Source: Carya illinoinensis (taxonomy: Eukaryota > Streptophyta > Magnoliopsida > Fagales > Juglandaceae). From it: a stretch of 64,000 bases of DNA. This document shows positions 13,274 to 24,623 of this stretch, piece after piece. The notes under the pieces are model-generated. The model worked only from the letters and a program-made list of their open reading frames with translations. It was not told the DNA's origin and searched no databases. Made by a program: the position numbers and the translations under genes. The first letter of the stretch is position 1. Every line of letters begins with the position of its first letter. The stretch is taken from NCBI RefSeq assembly GCF_018687715.1, contig NC_056754.1:14158501-14222500 (forward strand). The letters run 5' to 3'.

Positions 13274-14109
13274 GCAATTCACAAGCAGAGGGATGTTGTT
13301 CCGCTTGATGTAAACTCTGGTGTTGGGGAGCCAGATGAAGAAGAATGGCTACCTGTCTTTGATCTCAAGGTTTGTGCTTTCCCAGAGTCATTACAGAACC
13401 TTCTGAATCTGTGGAAACCACATGTGAAATAGAGCTTGAGGCGAAAGTGAAGGAATTAAAAGACAACCAATGTTCATATGATGATGTGTTAATTGTAGTG
13501 AACCAACTTTGGAAGTGGAGGTTGATTCTTGATTATCATGTGTCTTTGCACACTCCTTCTCTAGTCTATATGAATTATGGAGTTCCCATTGAGACTTAAA
13601 TTTATTTTGTTAAACAGTTAGTTGATGAGTTGATCCTTCTTGGGGTAAGAGATGGGGCTGGCCGCATTGCTTTAGAATTTCTGGACCATGCTGATCATTG
13701 TCAAGGAGTTATCCTCAAAAGTTTTTTTTCATTGTCAGATTTATACTCCAAATATATTCTCTTAGTGAGAGTGCTATAGGTTTCACTTGAGTTGTAGGAA
13801 AACTTTTGAGTGCTTTATCATGCATGAGTTAAAATATAGGTTGCTTTTGTTTTTGTTTTGTTATTGTATTATACATAACACTGAAACATTAAACACGTTA
13901 AGGCACTGCTTATATTTTTAGATTTTGTTTGAGCGAGCATAAGCATTAAACAGGCTGTGGCATTTCCATTGATATTTGTTTCTGTTTCAGGTCATCAATA
14001 TTAATGTTAATATTGCTTGTAGGGTGTCAATGGTGACGAGGACGACGACAGCGATATCAGTGAGTTTCAATTCATAACTGGCTTTGCTGCAAAAATTAAG
14101 AGAAGATGG
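13274..14109 (+). pseudogene. SAS10/UTP3-like gene fragment
   Basis: Two exon-like pieces recall the acidic N-terminal half of plant SAS10/UTP3 (THAL), a nucleolar factor of the small-subunit processome in 18S rRNA maturation. The first, 13274-13369, reads HKQRDVVPLDVN followed by an acidic stretch and LPVFDLK, ending AAG|GTTTGT. The second, from the acceptor TTGCTTGTAG at 14022, reads GVNGDEDDDSDIS and runs in frame into TGFAAKIKRR by 14109, then meets a stop. The pieces join in frame at the expected K|GVN boundary. Nothing of the C1D/Sas10 middle domain or the C-terminus is recognisable, so I treat it as a broken fragment. The family assignment is from memory of its motifs. Confidence 0.55.
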
Positions 14110-14833
14110 TTTGCGATTGGATTACATTTGGTTGTTTTGAGTTAATGATTGGTGATGGACAGGTGAACTAAATTGCAAGAAAGATTATTAAACAATTTCT
14201 TATTTTTTTTTTTGAAGAAGGGGGCTTTAAGTTGAAATGAGAGAGATTGTTGACATATGTGACTATGTTCTGAGAGTTAGTTGTTTTTTAATGGATCAGG
14301 TTGTGTACTTCTTGTAACTCAACGCCAAAATTGAGTCTTTAGCCTCTTGGTTTCAATAATATATTTATATATTGGAGACTTTGTGAAAGGAAACAATATA
14401 GTATCTAAGATGTGATTTTAAGGCCTGCACTAAAAATATAAATTTGGAGGCTATTCTGCAGTTTAGCTATATTTCAACAGAAACTGAAACATACTCTGTT
14501 TGAACTGCAGGTTACTTAGGGGTTCCATAAGGCTGGTCTTGCTGTTAATACAGAAATTGGATGTGGAAGAGAATCAAATCTTGCATCTGTCTTTGATGGA
14601 GATGGCTGTGTAAATGCCCGGAAATTATTGTAATCTGCTTATGCCACATTTTTCTCAAAATGTGAGCTTGTGGCAAGGTGACAAATCACTGTAGACTAAG
14701 GTAAATAATTCTCTGTTGTACAATCTTTGAAGGGTGGGGAGTGCAATTTATTTATTCATATGAGCTGAGCACTATACCATAAAAAATATATAATTCAGGA
14801 AAACAGCTTCACAAATATAGGCAACACTAGCAC
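14110..14833. other. Gene-poor stretch left of the LINE
   Basis: No convincing coding sequence. It may contain diverged introns or 3' parts of the SAS10-like fragment. It ends at the LINE target duplication. Confidence 0.45.
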
Positions 14834-14845
14834 AGTGTAAGTCTC
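14834..14845. repeat. LINE target-site duplication, left copy
   Basis: AGTGTAAGTCTC, identical to 20699-20710 on the other side of the LINE. Confidence 0.93.
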
Positions 14846-14849
14846 TTCT

Positions 14850-14887
<38 letters not shown>

Positions 14888-15179
14888 AGAGCCGAAGATC
14901 ACCTGTCCATTAGTGACCCCGTCCCAATTTTATTAAGAAACCCTCACTTATGGCGGAGGAAAACCGTGGTTACAGACCGACACCTGGGGTTACAAATAAA
15001 ACCAAATAAAACCCAAAACCAGGTATCAAAAAAAACCTATAAGCCTCTAACTAGAAAAAAACACGACAACAAGGAACAAACCAAAAAGCAGAAACCACCT
15101 GCAATAAAAAAACATTAGCACAGGAGAAAAATAAAACAAAAAGGAAATAACCTTACCAAACCAGCACTACCCGATGACT

Positions 15180-18100
15180 TCAACGCAACGAAGGTAAACC
15201 CAATTTATCCAAACAAATTAAACCTCTAGGAATCCTAGGCATATCCCCAATAACATTCCAAACCGAATGGTGACCAGCAGCACCTCTCTTAGCCAACCAG
15301 TCTGCAACTTTATTGCCCTCTCTATAAACATGCCGAAACACGCAAACCATAGAGTTAGTAATATCAAGAATATCTTCCCAGAAATCCTCCAAATACCAGA
15401 CACCACATCTCCTCCTATTCCACCACGAGATAACCACTTGAGAATCTAATTCAATTTCTACCAAGTGAATACCCAAATGTTTATAGGCTTTGAGACCTTG
15501 CAGAAGAGCTAACAATTCGGCTCTATTATTAGAACCAAAATCAATATGAGAAGAAAAAGCATGAACCAAATGACCGCGATCATTTCTAATAATCCCACCC
15601 ACCCCTGAAGAACCTGGATTACCAAGGCTACTGCCATCTGTATTCAACTTGAACCACCCGTGAACAGGTTTTTTCCAAGACACAAGCTGAAAATGAGGTC
15701 TAACTGGAGCCAAAGCCAGAATCTGTAAAGCCTGCAAGATATCCAGATCATACCGAGAGCAAGTATTAACCTTATTCATGTCTTGACACACAGAAGTCAT
15801 CCAGGATTTAATAGCATGCCAAACCGAGTTGAAAGGCTCAAAACGCCCCTCTATACGGGCCGTACATCTTCTTTGCCAGAGTTGCCAAGTAATGATGGAA
15901 GGAAGAAAACCGACCAAACGCCCCACTTGAGAAGAAGAAGAAGCACGTCGAAACCAGGCTTTCACTGTCTCCATCCAGGAGCGACCAATAGGAAGACCAA
16001 AAATAGTACCACAATAGTGCCAAATCTTTGCAGCAAAGACCCCTTCAAACAAGACATGGTTTTGATCTTCATAACTGCCTTTGTCACAACAGTCACAACG
16101 AGAAACTATAGGAATACCAATCCGACGAAGACGATCATCAACACTCAAAGCCATATTCCAAGCTTTCCACATAGCAATAGAGATTTTAAGGGGAAGGGAT
16201 TTATGCCACACCCAAGAATGCCATTCCATGCTAGACCCTCGAACTCGAATACAATCCCAAGCCGATTTAGTATTGAAATTACCACTATCATGCTTCGTCC
16301 ATATCAACACATCCGATCCCCCCTTACAACGAGCCAAAGCCTCAATTATGTTATCCACATTATTCTGACCCACTAAATTAGTCAATAAATCTACATCCCA
16401 GCTATTCGACATTTTACAATCCTTAATTTGAAGCAGCGGGTTTCCCACAATATGGAAATCATCAATTAAAGGACCATCTTCCCTCCATTTATCATACCAA
16501 AATAAAATGTTCCCATCCCTAATACGCCACTTGGAATTATTGAGAATATTGGGAATACTTTTAACGATCATTTTCCAAAACCTTGTACCTTTTTTGGTGT
16601 CAAGAAGGGACCACGGAGAAGATCCCACATATTTTTCTTTAAAGAATCTTGCCCATAAAGATTTACCTTGAATTAAATTCCAAGCAAACCGCATGTGCAA
16701 GGCTTTTTGCATATCATCCAAATTGCGCAACCCCAGACCACCTTCCTCAACTGGCTTACAGATATTAGTCCAAGCCACCCTTTTTTTTTTTACCTTTCCC
16801 ATTCGCCTCACCCCAAAAGAAGGTGCTCATCAGACGATTAAGGACTTGGATAATAGATTTGGGAACCTGCAAAACAGCAAACAAATGTAAAGCCATACTA
16901 GAAAGAACATGTCTAAGGAGAATCAGACGACCACCCGAGGAGAGAATCTTCATTTTCCAGCCACTAATTTTTTTCTAGACTTTATTCACCATCTCCTCCA
17001 AATGCCCTTGCTTGAGACGCCCCAAAACAATAGGAACTCCTAAGTACTTAAAGGGAAAAGATCCTTCTGAAAACCCTGTCATCCGCTTGAGAGCTCTCTT
17101 ACGGGCCAGCGAGATTTTTCGAGAAAAGAACATAGAAGTTTTATCTTTATTGATCATATGCCCTGACCAATTTTCATACTTCTCAAAAACCCGTAATAGC
17201 TCCCTAATAGAATTCTTGCTGCCATTCAAAAAAATCACAATGTCATCAGCGTACATAAGATGAGAAATCAGGGGAGTACCTCGGGCTTGAGAAAATTGAC
17301 CAATCCTTTTTTCTGCCACACTATGTTTCAAGAGTCTCGAAAGGACCTCTTGAACAATAATAAAAAGATAAGGAGAGAGAGGATCCCCCTGACGAAGACC
17401 ACGACCCCCTTGAAAGAATCCTTTTGTCGTACCATTAAGCATCACTGAATACCAAATATTGGAAATACAAGCATGAATTAAATCACAGAAAGAAGGAGGA
17501 AAACCAAAGCAACGAAGCACCTCCAACAAAAAATTCCAATCCACTCGATCATACGCTTTAGCCATATCAACTTTGAGCATGATATTACCACCATGAGATT
17601 GCTTGTTAAGAGAATGGACCATTTCCTGAGTAAGACTGATATTTTCAAAAATACTACGCTCAGGAATAAAAGCGCCTTGCTCAAGAGAAATCATCTTGGG
17701 AAGAAGGCCAGTAAGACGATTAACAATAATTTTGGAGTATATTTTATAGAAAACCGAACAAAGACTGATAGGCCTAAATTTGTCGAACCCTGAAGGCGAA
17801 TCCATCTTCGGAATGATCACAATAAAAGAAGCCGTATAGAACCTCGGAAGAGATTTAGAGATAAAAAATTTTGAAATAGCAGACAAGACATCCATCTTCA
17901 CTACCTCCCAGCAGCTTTTAAAGAAACCCGCACCAAAACCATCCGACCCTGGTGAACTATTTATAGGAATAGAAGAAAGAGCCTCATGAACTTCATCCAG
18001 AGAAGGAATGCGACAGATATGGATACTATCCGCTTCATCAATAACCGGGGATATTAAGTAAGATAAATCCGGAAGCTCTCTTGACTGGTTGGTATTTTGA

Positions 18101-19302
18101 AGAAAACCAGAAAAATAATTAACGGCACCTTGATGAATGTCTTCAGGTGAAGAATACTCTACCCCATTCAACGTTCTCATCTCTTGAATTCTCTTGTTCC
18201 TTTTACTAGCTAAACAAACATGAAAAAATTTAGTGTTTCGGTCTCCTTCCATTTTCCACTTTAGCTTAGCCATTTGAGCCAATCTAGTATCTTCTCTACG
18301 CCTCCAAGATGACAACTCAACAGTGGAAGAAACAAGCTCTCTCTCGACATCTTCATTCCAATCCCTTTGAAGACTACCCTCAAGTTCCTCAACTTTCTTT
18401 TCAAGGGCATCAATCTGAACATTTGTCCTCCCAAAAACTGTCTTGTTCCATTCCCGAAAAGCCACTTTTAACTTTTTAAGTTTATTAGCAAGTTTAAACA
18501 GACCTGTACCAACAGTAGGAGCAGCCCAAACATTCTGAACAAACTCCATAAAGTCGGGATGCTCCACCCACATTTGCTGGAACCGAAATGGAGAGGGGCC
18601 ATAGGAAAAAGGATCCTTTCGAAACTCTATGTACATAGGACAGTGATCGGAAGTGGTCCTCGGCAGATACGAACAAGTCACGTTGGGACATTTAGTAAGA
18701 AGGTTAGGATCAATGAGCACCCGGTCCAATTTAGCCCAACTTCTAGAGAAACCTCGTTGACCATTACACCAAGAAAACTTACCTCCCTGTGATTTCACGT
18801 CGATCAAGCCGCCCAGATGAATCCAACTATTAAAATCGTCCATGGCTAGCCGAGGTCGTGGTCTACCTCCCTTCCGTTCCAGCTCAGACCGAATAATATT
18901 AAAGTCACCGGCGAACAAACAAGGCTCTGTACCAGTGCTAGACAAACGTAACTCTTCCCATAAATTCCGTCTCTCCATCATATTGCATTTGGCGTAAATA
19001 AAACAGCCCAGAAAATGGAAGGGACCCTCCGCTATACGTAAGGAAATAAACTGCGAACTCATACGGGAGACTTGAACATCCATATCATTCATCCAGAAAA
19101 TCCAGATTTTCCCACCTGACGCTTCATTGAAGATAACATGATCAAAACGAAAAGCCCGCATATATTTTTGAGCTTTAACAAAGGTCTGAAACGGTTCTAT
19201 CAAGACTACCATCTTTGGCTTATACTTGACCAGGAGCTGATTTAAACGACTTTTCGACGTACCAATCCCTCGTATATTCCAAACCAAAAGAGGACTGATC
19301 AT
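15180..19302 (-). pseudogene. LINE ORF2: endonuclease, reverse transcriptase, RNase H
   Basis: This polyprotein nicks target DNA and copies the LINE RNA. From ATG 19302 it shows an APE-type endonuclease (WNIRG, the E of VLIEPF, GDFN, SDHCP all present), then the reverse transcriptase with the YADD box (YADDIVIF near 17240), zf-RVT (CDCCD ... H, about 16090) and a C-terminal RNase H. The RNase H acidic residues are visible in NTDGS, AELLAL, ELDSQ and KVADWL, about 15300-15650. Two breaks separate the halves: an in-frame TAG at 16975-16977, and a frame change at an 11-base A run (plus strand T 16781-16791). The ORF2 ATG overlaps the ORF1 stop as ATGA. Everything else reads through, so the parent was recently functional. 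Confidence 0.93.
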
Positions 19303-20606
19303 AGAGAGAACTTAGTGGCTCGAGTGGGAACCCGAGAGGAGCTTCTAACTTTCTCAAACTGTCTTTTAGTATACTTCCTCTTCACAACATCCCCCTCTGT
19401 TTCCGTATGGTATTCCTTGTCCTGTGGAAAAATATCAACATGTAATTCTGGTTCCGGATCAGACCTTGAACCTTCTTCCACGTAAAAAACATCCTCCTGA
19501 ATGTGTACATCTTGCCTCTGCTCTTTGACGATTTCATTAGTCAGATCAACACCATCACCCGAGTTGTTATTGGCCACCTCCGCCCCCCTTGAGCTTATAG
19601 GAATTCCCATAGATGCGTCCTCCATAAGAGAAGACTCCAATGGCAAACCATTCTCTGTAACGTTCTCAGGTGACGGATCCTCTCCTTTATCATTTTCCAC
19701 TTCTATCTCATCAATTCGAATCGATGAAGCCGGGTCCCCTGTATCACAATTTTCTGTTGGTACCAACGTCTCTACATCTGTTGTCTCGACGTTAACTGAA
19801 GGATTAGAAATATCTTTCGGTTCCTCCATAACGGGATTTGGTTGCCGAACCCAAACTTGAGTTTCAGATTTCTTTTTCCCAGCACGGCAGGTCCTCACAT
19901 TATGCCCCTGTATTTTACACGTAGAACAGAACGCTGGCAGAGTTTCATAAACAATTTCTTACTTACGGCTATTCACCATCCCAAGGGTCCCAATCCAGAA
20001 GTGAGATAAAGGAGCCTTAGCGATATCCATCTCCACACATATTCGGGCTCCATCGGTTCGAGTTGCACACCGAGTGGGGTTATCTCTTCTAATAAATCTA
20101 CCAATCGGAGCTGTAAATATTTTCAGAAAAGATTCATGAAAAAAGTTTGGGGGCAAACCTGGTAAGACAATCCAGACCGGAACAATGGAAGGTTCTTCAT
20201 CTTCCTTAAATTCTGGTGTCCAGTGGAAGACTCGGTAAGGGATACCATCAATATCGCAAGCCTCCCGTGACAAAGCCTTCAGGAAATCCTCCTCCGAAGA
20301 CATACGAATAAATACATTTCTTGGGCGCCTCATAGTAGATACCACCGGAGAACCATCTAGGCTCCAGCGACTTCGAATGAACGACCGAATCGCATCCAAG
20401 GAAGGACGTTGCCTCAAGAACTTCAGAACAATAGAGAACCTGAACGGTTCTGCCGAACGTGAGATTTTCTCCTTAGAAAACTGAAAAAACAATTCCCCAT
20501 CCTTACTCTTTGGCAGACGGTGAGCCACAGACAACTCAGGAAGCGGCTGGGGCACCGCTGAGACGAGATCCACGAAACGTCGACCTACGTTTTCAGCGGC
20601 TACCAT
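19299..20606 (-). pseudogene. LINE ORF1: DUF4283 and zinc-knuckle RNA-binding protein
   Basis: ORF1 proteins of plant L1 elements bind the element RNA. The N-terminal part (20606-19962) is DUF4283-like, with PVWIVLPGLPPNFFHESFL and FIRRDNPTRCATRTDGARIC. An in-frame TAA at 19959-19961 interrupts it. The same frame continues with a CX2CX4HX4C knuckle (CSTCKIQGHNVRTC, about 19890-19930) and then a long acidic, Ser/Thr-rich tail ending TGA at 19301-19299. That stop shares bases with the ORF2 start (ATGA), which suggests coupled termination and reinitiation. Length without the break would be about 435 codons, normal for the family. Confidence 0.88.
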
Positions 20607-20698
20607 GCAGCCTTACGTGAAGCAGAATGCAAAACCCTAGCAGAGGAGAAAAGGGCAAAAACGGAATCTAACTCCTAAATAAGATCATCTCAGTCCAT

Positions 20699-20710
20699 AG
20701 TGTAAGTCTC
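20699..20710. repeat. LINE target-site duplication, right copy
   Basis: Perfect copy of 14834-14845. Confidence 0.93.
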
Positions 20711-21388
20711 ATATTTCAAATCGACCAAACAATTTAATTTTAGGTAACTATACAATATCAAAGCCCCCTAATGACATTTTGAATGAGGCTTTTAATATGG
20801 TGTGAATTATTGAAAGTAAGAGTTCTGAGGTTTCTGAGGTACTTCCATCCCAAATAGTTTAATTGAGAGTTTCTACTTTATTTATCGATATATGCCTTCA
20901 GTGTTCAGTCATATTCCAACTTATCGATATTTAAGAGATTTGTACTATAGTTTTTTGCAAGAAAGAACTATTTATGTCATATAGGGTGCTTATGAGTTTG
21001 TCTTTGTTTCGCTTATTTTAAACAAATGGGAACATTCTTCAAAACTTAAGTGTTGTTCATTGGCGTGCACTGAAGGCACCAACAGACAACTTGGTAGCTC
21101 TTTGATTTTGGATGTAGTAGAGGCTTGAACTATATTAATATTAGTGATGATTAATCTCTTCACATAATATGTAGCTCAGCTTGTACTTGATATGATCAAC
21201 ATAATGCACCACCCAGTGTAAAAATATATATGACTTTGGTCTCATTGACGACTTCAGGTCAAAAGAAATGATATTTGATAAATTTGTTGATGTATGGATA
21301 ATTAATTAGCTACTCATATCAATCAGGTACATTTGGATGAATGAAGGGAAAATATTTGATTTTCATAATTAATGAGTGAAAAATGAGA
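20711..21388. other. Interval between LINE and CACTA-like element
   Basis: AT-rich sequence with no recognised gene. It is the continuation of the LINE pre-insertion site. Confidence 0.45.
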
Positions 21389-21466
21389 CCCAGTATTCTT
21401 ATTAGGTGTCATTTAAATGAGAACTCATTCGTCTCATTTAAATGAGACCTTTGTAGGAATACTGGG
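21389..21466. repeat. Nested small palindrome
   Basis: CCCAGTATTC at 21389-21398 is inverted as GAATACTGGG at 21457-21466. Between them lie TCATTTAAATGA-type palindromes; 21431-21448 is an 18-bp perfect palindrome. The unit abuts the left side of the CACTA-like repeat field. It may be a tiny fold-back element or the remnant of that element's other end. Confidence 0.75.
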
Positions 21467-22492
21467 CTATTAAAATTTCTGATTTTTAGGATTTTCCAGC
21501 GATTTTTCAATCGCCGCCAAAAACTTATAAAGCAGAATAAATAAAATTGCAAAAAAAAAATTGCTGGTAATTCAATTTCCGGCGATATTAAAATCACTGG
21601 TAAATAGTTTAATGCCACTATTTTAACACCCAGCGATTAGGACATCGCTGCTATATCAACTTCCAGTGATTTCTCAAACGCCGGGATATAAATCACCAAA
21701 CGATATTTTAGATACCGGCGTTTTTATACTCGCCGTTACATTATTTAACAGCGAATTATTTATCGCCGTTCTATACGTTAAAAACGGGTAAGTTATTTCG
21801 CGGCGTTTACGAAATCGCCGGAACATAGATTACTGTTCGGAAATTTATTTCCCGGCGTTTTATAAATCGCTGTTAAATAAACTAGCGGCGATTCTTAAAA
21901 CGCCGGTAAATAACTTCATAATCTTGCTATAGACACCGGCGTTAAACAAATCGCTGTAAAATCATTTAACGGCAATTTCTAAAACGCCGCCAATTAATAT
22001 TCCGGCGATTTGGAAAATGCCGGTATCTAAAATATCGTTTGGTGATTTATACCGGCGTTTGAGAAATCGCTGCCTATTGATTTAACAGCGATTTCGTAAA
22101 CGCCGGTATATAATTTATCTGTTTTAGAAATATATTCCGGCGATAAATAATTCGCCGTCAAATAATTTCGCGGCGATTCTGAAAACGCCGGTATCTAAAT
22201 AATATATTTTCCGGCGTTTTATTGATCGCCGTTAAATTATTTACCGGCGTTTCCAGAAACGCCGGTATGTAGTTCTAATATTTTAACTATTTGGCGGCGA
22301 GTATAAAATCACTGCCAAATAGTGAACATTCTGCGGCGATTTTAGAATTTCGCTGCAGTATAGATAAAGTGGCTTAATAGTAACGGCGATTATCTGGCGA
22401 TTATATAATCGCTGGTAAATAGATTTGTCGGTGAATTTTTAATTTTTTGCAGCTATTTAAAATCACCGGAAAAAGTGCTTTTTCTTGTAGTG
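21467..22492 (-). mobile_element. Non-autonomous CACTA-like element, subterminal repeat field
   Basis: About 1 kb is built of diverged short motifs GGCGATTT / AAATCGCC / CCGGCGTTT in alternating orientation, spaced roughly every 25-30 bp. This is the pattern of CACTA subterminal transposase-binding repeats. The right end, read on the minus strand from 22492, begins CACTACAAGAAAAAGCAC, a textbook CACTA terminus. An imperfect long inverted repeat lies inside (about 21665-21718 against 22018-22073). There is no ORF. I could not find the matching left terminus, so the left boundary is approximate. The TNP2/TNPA pair near 5-11 kb is a possible type of trans-acting source, but nothing here shows it is the actual one. 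Confidence 0.8.
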
Positions 22493-22799
22493 CTTTGAGG
22501 TCCCCAATAAATAAATAATTGTAGGTAGGAGTGAAATCTTAATTCAACACCCTCCTTGGAAGTATTTTCCTGAACTAACAACTAACAAGTATTATAGATT
22601 TCAACTTCATGCCATTACTGAAACCAAAAGTTTGATCCACTTCAACAATAGGTGGATCACCAACAAGCACCAAACACATCAATAATCCCCAATGGGCAAA
22701 CCGCATTTCACCAATTAGGTCAAACCATACGAGTCCTTTCCTTCATCTAAGGTTGGCTCACCAAAAGTATAGTTGCTATGAAATGTGCAATATATATTC
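22493..22799. other. Interval between CACTA-like element and Sirevirus copy A
   Basis: About 300 bp without a recognised gene, ending with TATTC, the left target duplication of copy A (22795-22799). Confidence 0.5.
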
Positions 22800-23726
22800 T
22801 GTTAAACTCAAGGTTTCAAGTTTCAGATAATTATATATCTACACATGGATTTTAATGATAACAAATAAATTCAAAGAATAAAAGAGTCTCAGGCTCAAGT
22901 TGTCTACACAATGGAATCAAGCACATCAAGGAACCAAGCATAAGCAAGAAGGGAACAAGTTTACATTAAAGTCATAGAGTAATGTTGTAAATCTCTTAAA
23001 AATTAGAAATTAGGATTAAGATTCAAAATCAATATTTTATCATAAAGCATTAAAATACTTTTTCCACATGTGCATGAATATTTTGAAAATTAAATTTGAA
23101 AATTTTGAAAGATGATTGAGTGTCATCTTTCACATATGCATGACATGATTAAAGGTTTGAAATTTGAAAATATTAAAGATGATTGATTGTCATCTTTCAC
23201 ATGTAAATGCTTTATTTAAATATTTTAAAAAATGATTGATTTTTTTTTTACTTATGTAAAAAGTAGATGATTTTGTTTGAAAATTTTGAAAAGTAAAGTG
23301 TGCTTCTTTTGTCATATGCAAAAAATAAAAAGAATAGATTTGAAATTTTTGAAAAGTAAAGTGTGCTCCTTTTGTCATATGTAAAAAGTAAAACGATTAG
23401 GTTTGAAATTTTTGAAAAGTGAATGATGTTGTCTTTGACATGTGAATCTTTTTAAATTTGAATATGAAGTCTTATATGCCTATAAATAGATCATTTGAGA
23501 ACTTCACATTTACAACTCCAATAGCATACAACATTCATTCAAAACTTTCATTTTCTCTTCTCTAAGCATTGATCCTTAACCATTATTCATTTTGAGAGAT
23601 ATAGTTTACGCTGTATTGTTCTTATTTCACTCATTGATGAGTGTTTTCTGATAACCTACCCACTATCAGCTCTTGTATCAGTAAAATGGTATGTATAACC
23701 CTTGTGCGTGTATAAAGTGTTCTACA
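22800..23726 (+). repeat. Sirevirus copy A left LTR, truncated
   Basis: Matches the first ~930 bp of the copy A right LTR and of the copy B LTRs, including the repeated TTTGTCATATG / TTTGAAATTTTTGAAAAG modules. The last ~300 bp are deleted. The join with pol falls at the tetranucleotide TACA (23723-23726), present in both parent sequences. Confidence 0.9.
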
Positions 23727-24575
23727 TTCTTTCTCGGATTGCAAATTAAATAAGCAAAAAGTGAGACATTTATCAATCAATCAAAATATATTAAGGAATT
23801 ACTGAAAAAGTTTGAGATTGAAGGTGCTAAGGAAATTGGAACACCAATGAGCTCATCCATTAAAATTGATAAAGATGAAACCGGTAAGCCAGTTGACTCG
23901 AAGGTATATTGAGGAATGATTGGTAGCTTATTATATTTGACAGCTAGTAAATTAGATATTATGTTTAGCGTGTGCTTATGTGCACACTTTCAATCATCTC
24001 CAAAAAAATATCATTTAATTGCAGTTAAGCACATTCTTAGATATCTTAGTGGTTCAATTAACTTAAGGTTATGGTACCCTAAGTACACATCTTTCGATAT
24101 AATCAGCTACACAGATACAGATTATGTTGGTTATAAAATAGATCGAAAAAGCACTAGTTGAGCATGTTATTTCTTAGGTCATGCACTAGTTTCCTGGTTT
24201 AGTAAAAAATAAAATTATGTTGCACTATCTACTGCTGAGGCAGAATATGTTGTTGTGGGTAGTTGTTGTACTCAAGTTCTTTACATAAAGCAACAACTTG
24301 AAAATTTTAAACTCAGTAATCACATTCCACTCAAATGTGATAATACAAGTGCTATAAATCTTTCAAAAAACCCAATACAACATTCTAGAACTAAACATAT
24401 TGAAATAATTAAGATATTATTTTCTTCAAGATCATGTGCAGAAAGGCGATATAGTACTAGAGTTCACAAACACACACAATCAGTTAGCAGATATTTTCAC
24501 AAAACCTTTACCAGAAGATAGAGTATGTATGATTAGAAGAGAAATATGTATGATGCATGCTATGAATATCTCTTA
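23723..24575 (+). pseudogene. Copy A pol remnant: end of RT and RNase H
   Basis: The sequence aligns with 36709-37553 of copy B. It begins at TTCTTTCTCGGATTGCAAAT, continues through MIGSLLYLTAS and the RNase H region (LISYTDTDY in place of the usual DADY, then KIDRKSTS), and ends MHAMNIS. Stops at about 23913 (TGA), 24159-24161 (TGA) and 24210 (TAA), plus an indel near 24410, kill it. No integrase or RT active site remains. Confidence 0.9.
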
Positions 24576-24623
24576 AAAGACACACCAGAGTCAATAAAAA
24601 TTAGAGAGATTTTTTAAATACTT

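Larger units (their letters stand above)
14846..20698 (-). mobile_element. Full-length L1-type LINE
   Basis: A non-LTR retrotransposon of about 5.85 kb reading right to left. It has a 5' leader (20698 down to 20607), ORF1, ORF2, a 3' UTR (15179 down to 14884) and a 32-base A tail (T-run at 14852-14883 on the plus strand). It is bounded by a perfect 12-bp duplication, AGTGTAAGTCTC, at 14834-14845 and 20699-20710, as left by target-primed reverse transcription. It is not 5'-truncated, which is uncommon for genomic LINE copies. Three lesions (one stop in ORF1, one stop and one homopolymer frameshift in ORF2) make this copy non-autonomous. The intact duplication and few lesions suggest a relatively young insertion. 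Confidence 0.95.

Noticed and set aside
13372..13599. 75-codon plus frame inside the SAS10-like region
   Set aside because: Considered as part of the Sas10/C1D domain, but its place between two N-terminal pieces and the weak similarity do not fit.
15783..16376. 197-codon plus-strand frame
   Set aside because: Shadow of LINE ORF2 on the opposite strand; no family match, and the ORF2 frame explains the sequence.
21467..22492. CRISPR-like or satellite array
   Set aside because: Repeat units are short, diverged, in both orientations and end in a CACTA terminus; a plant transposon explains it.
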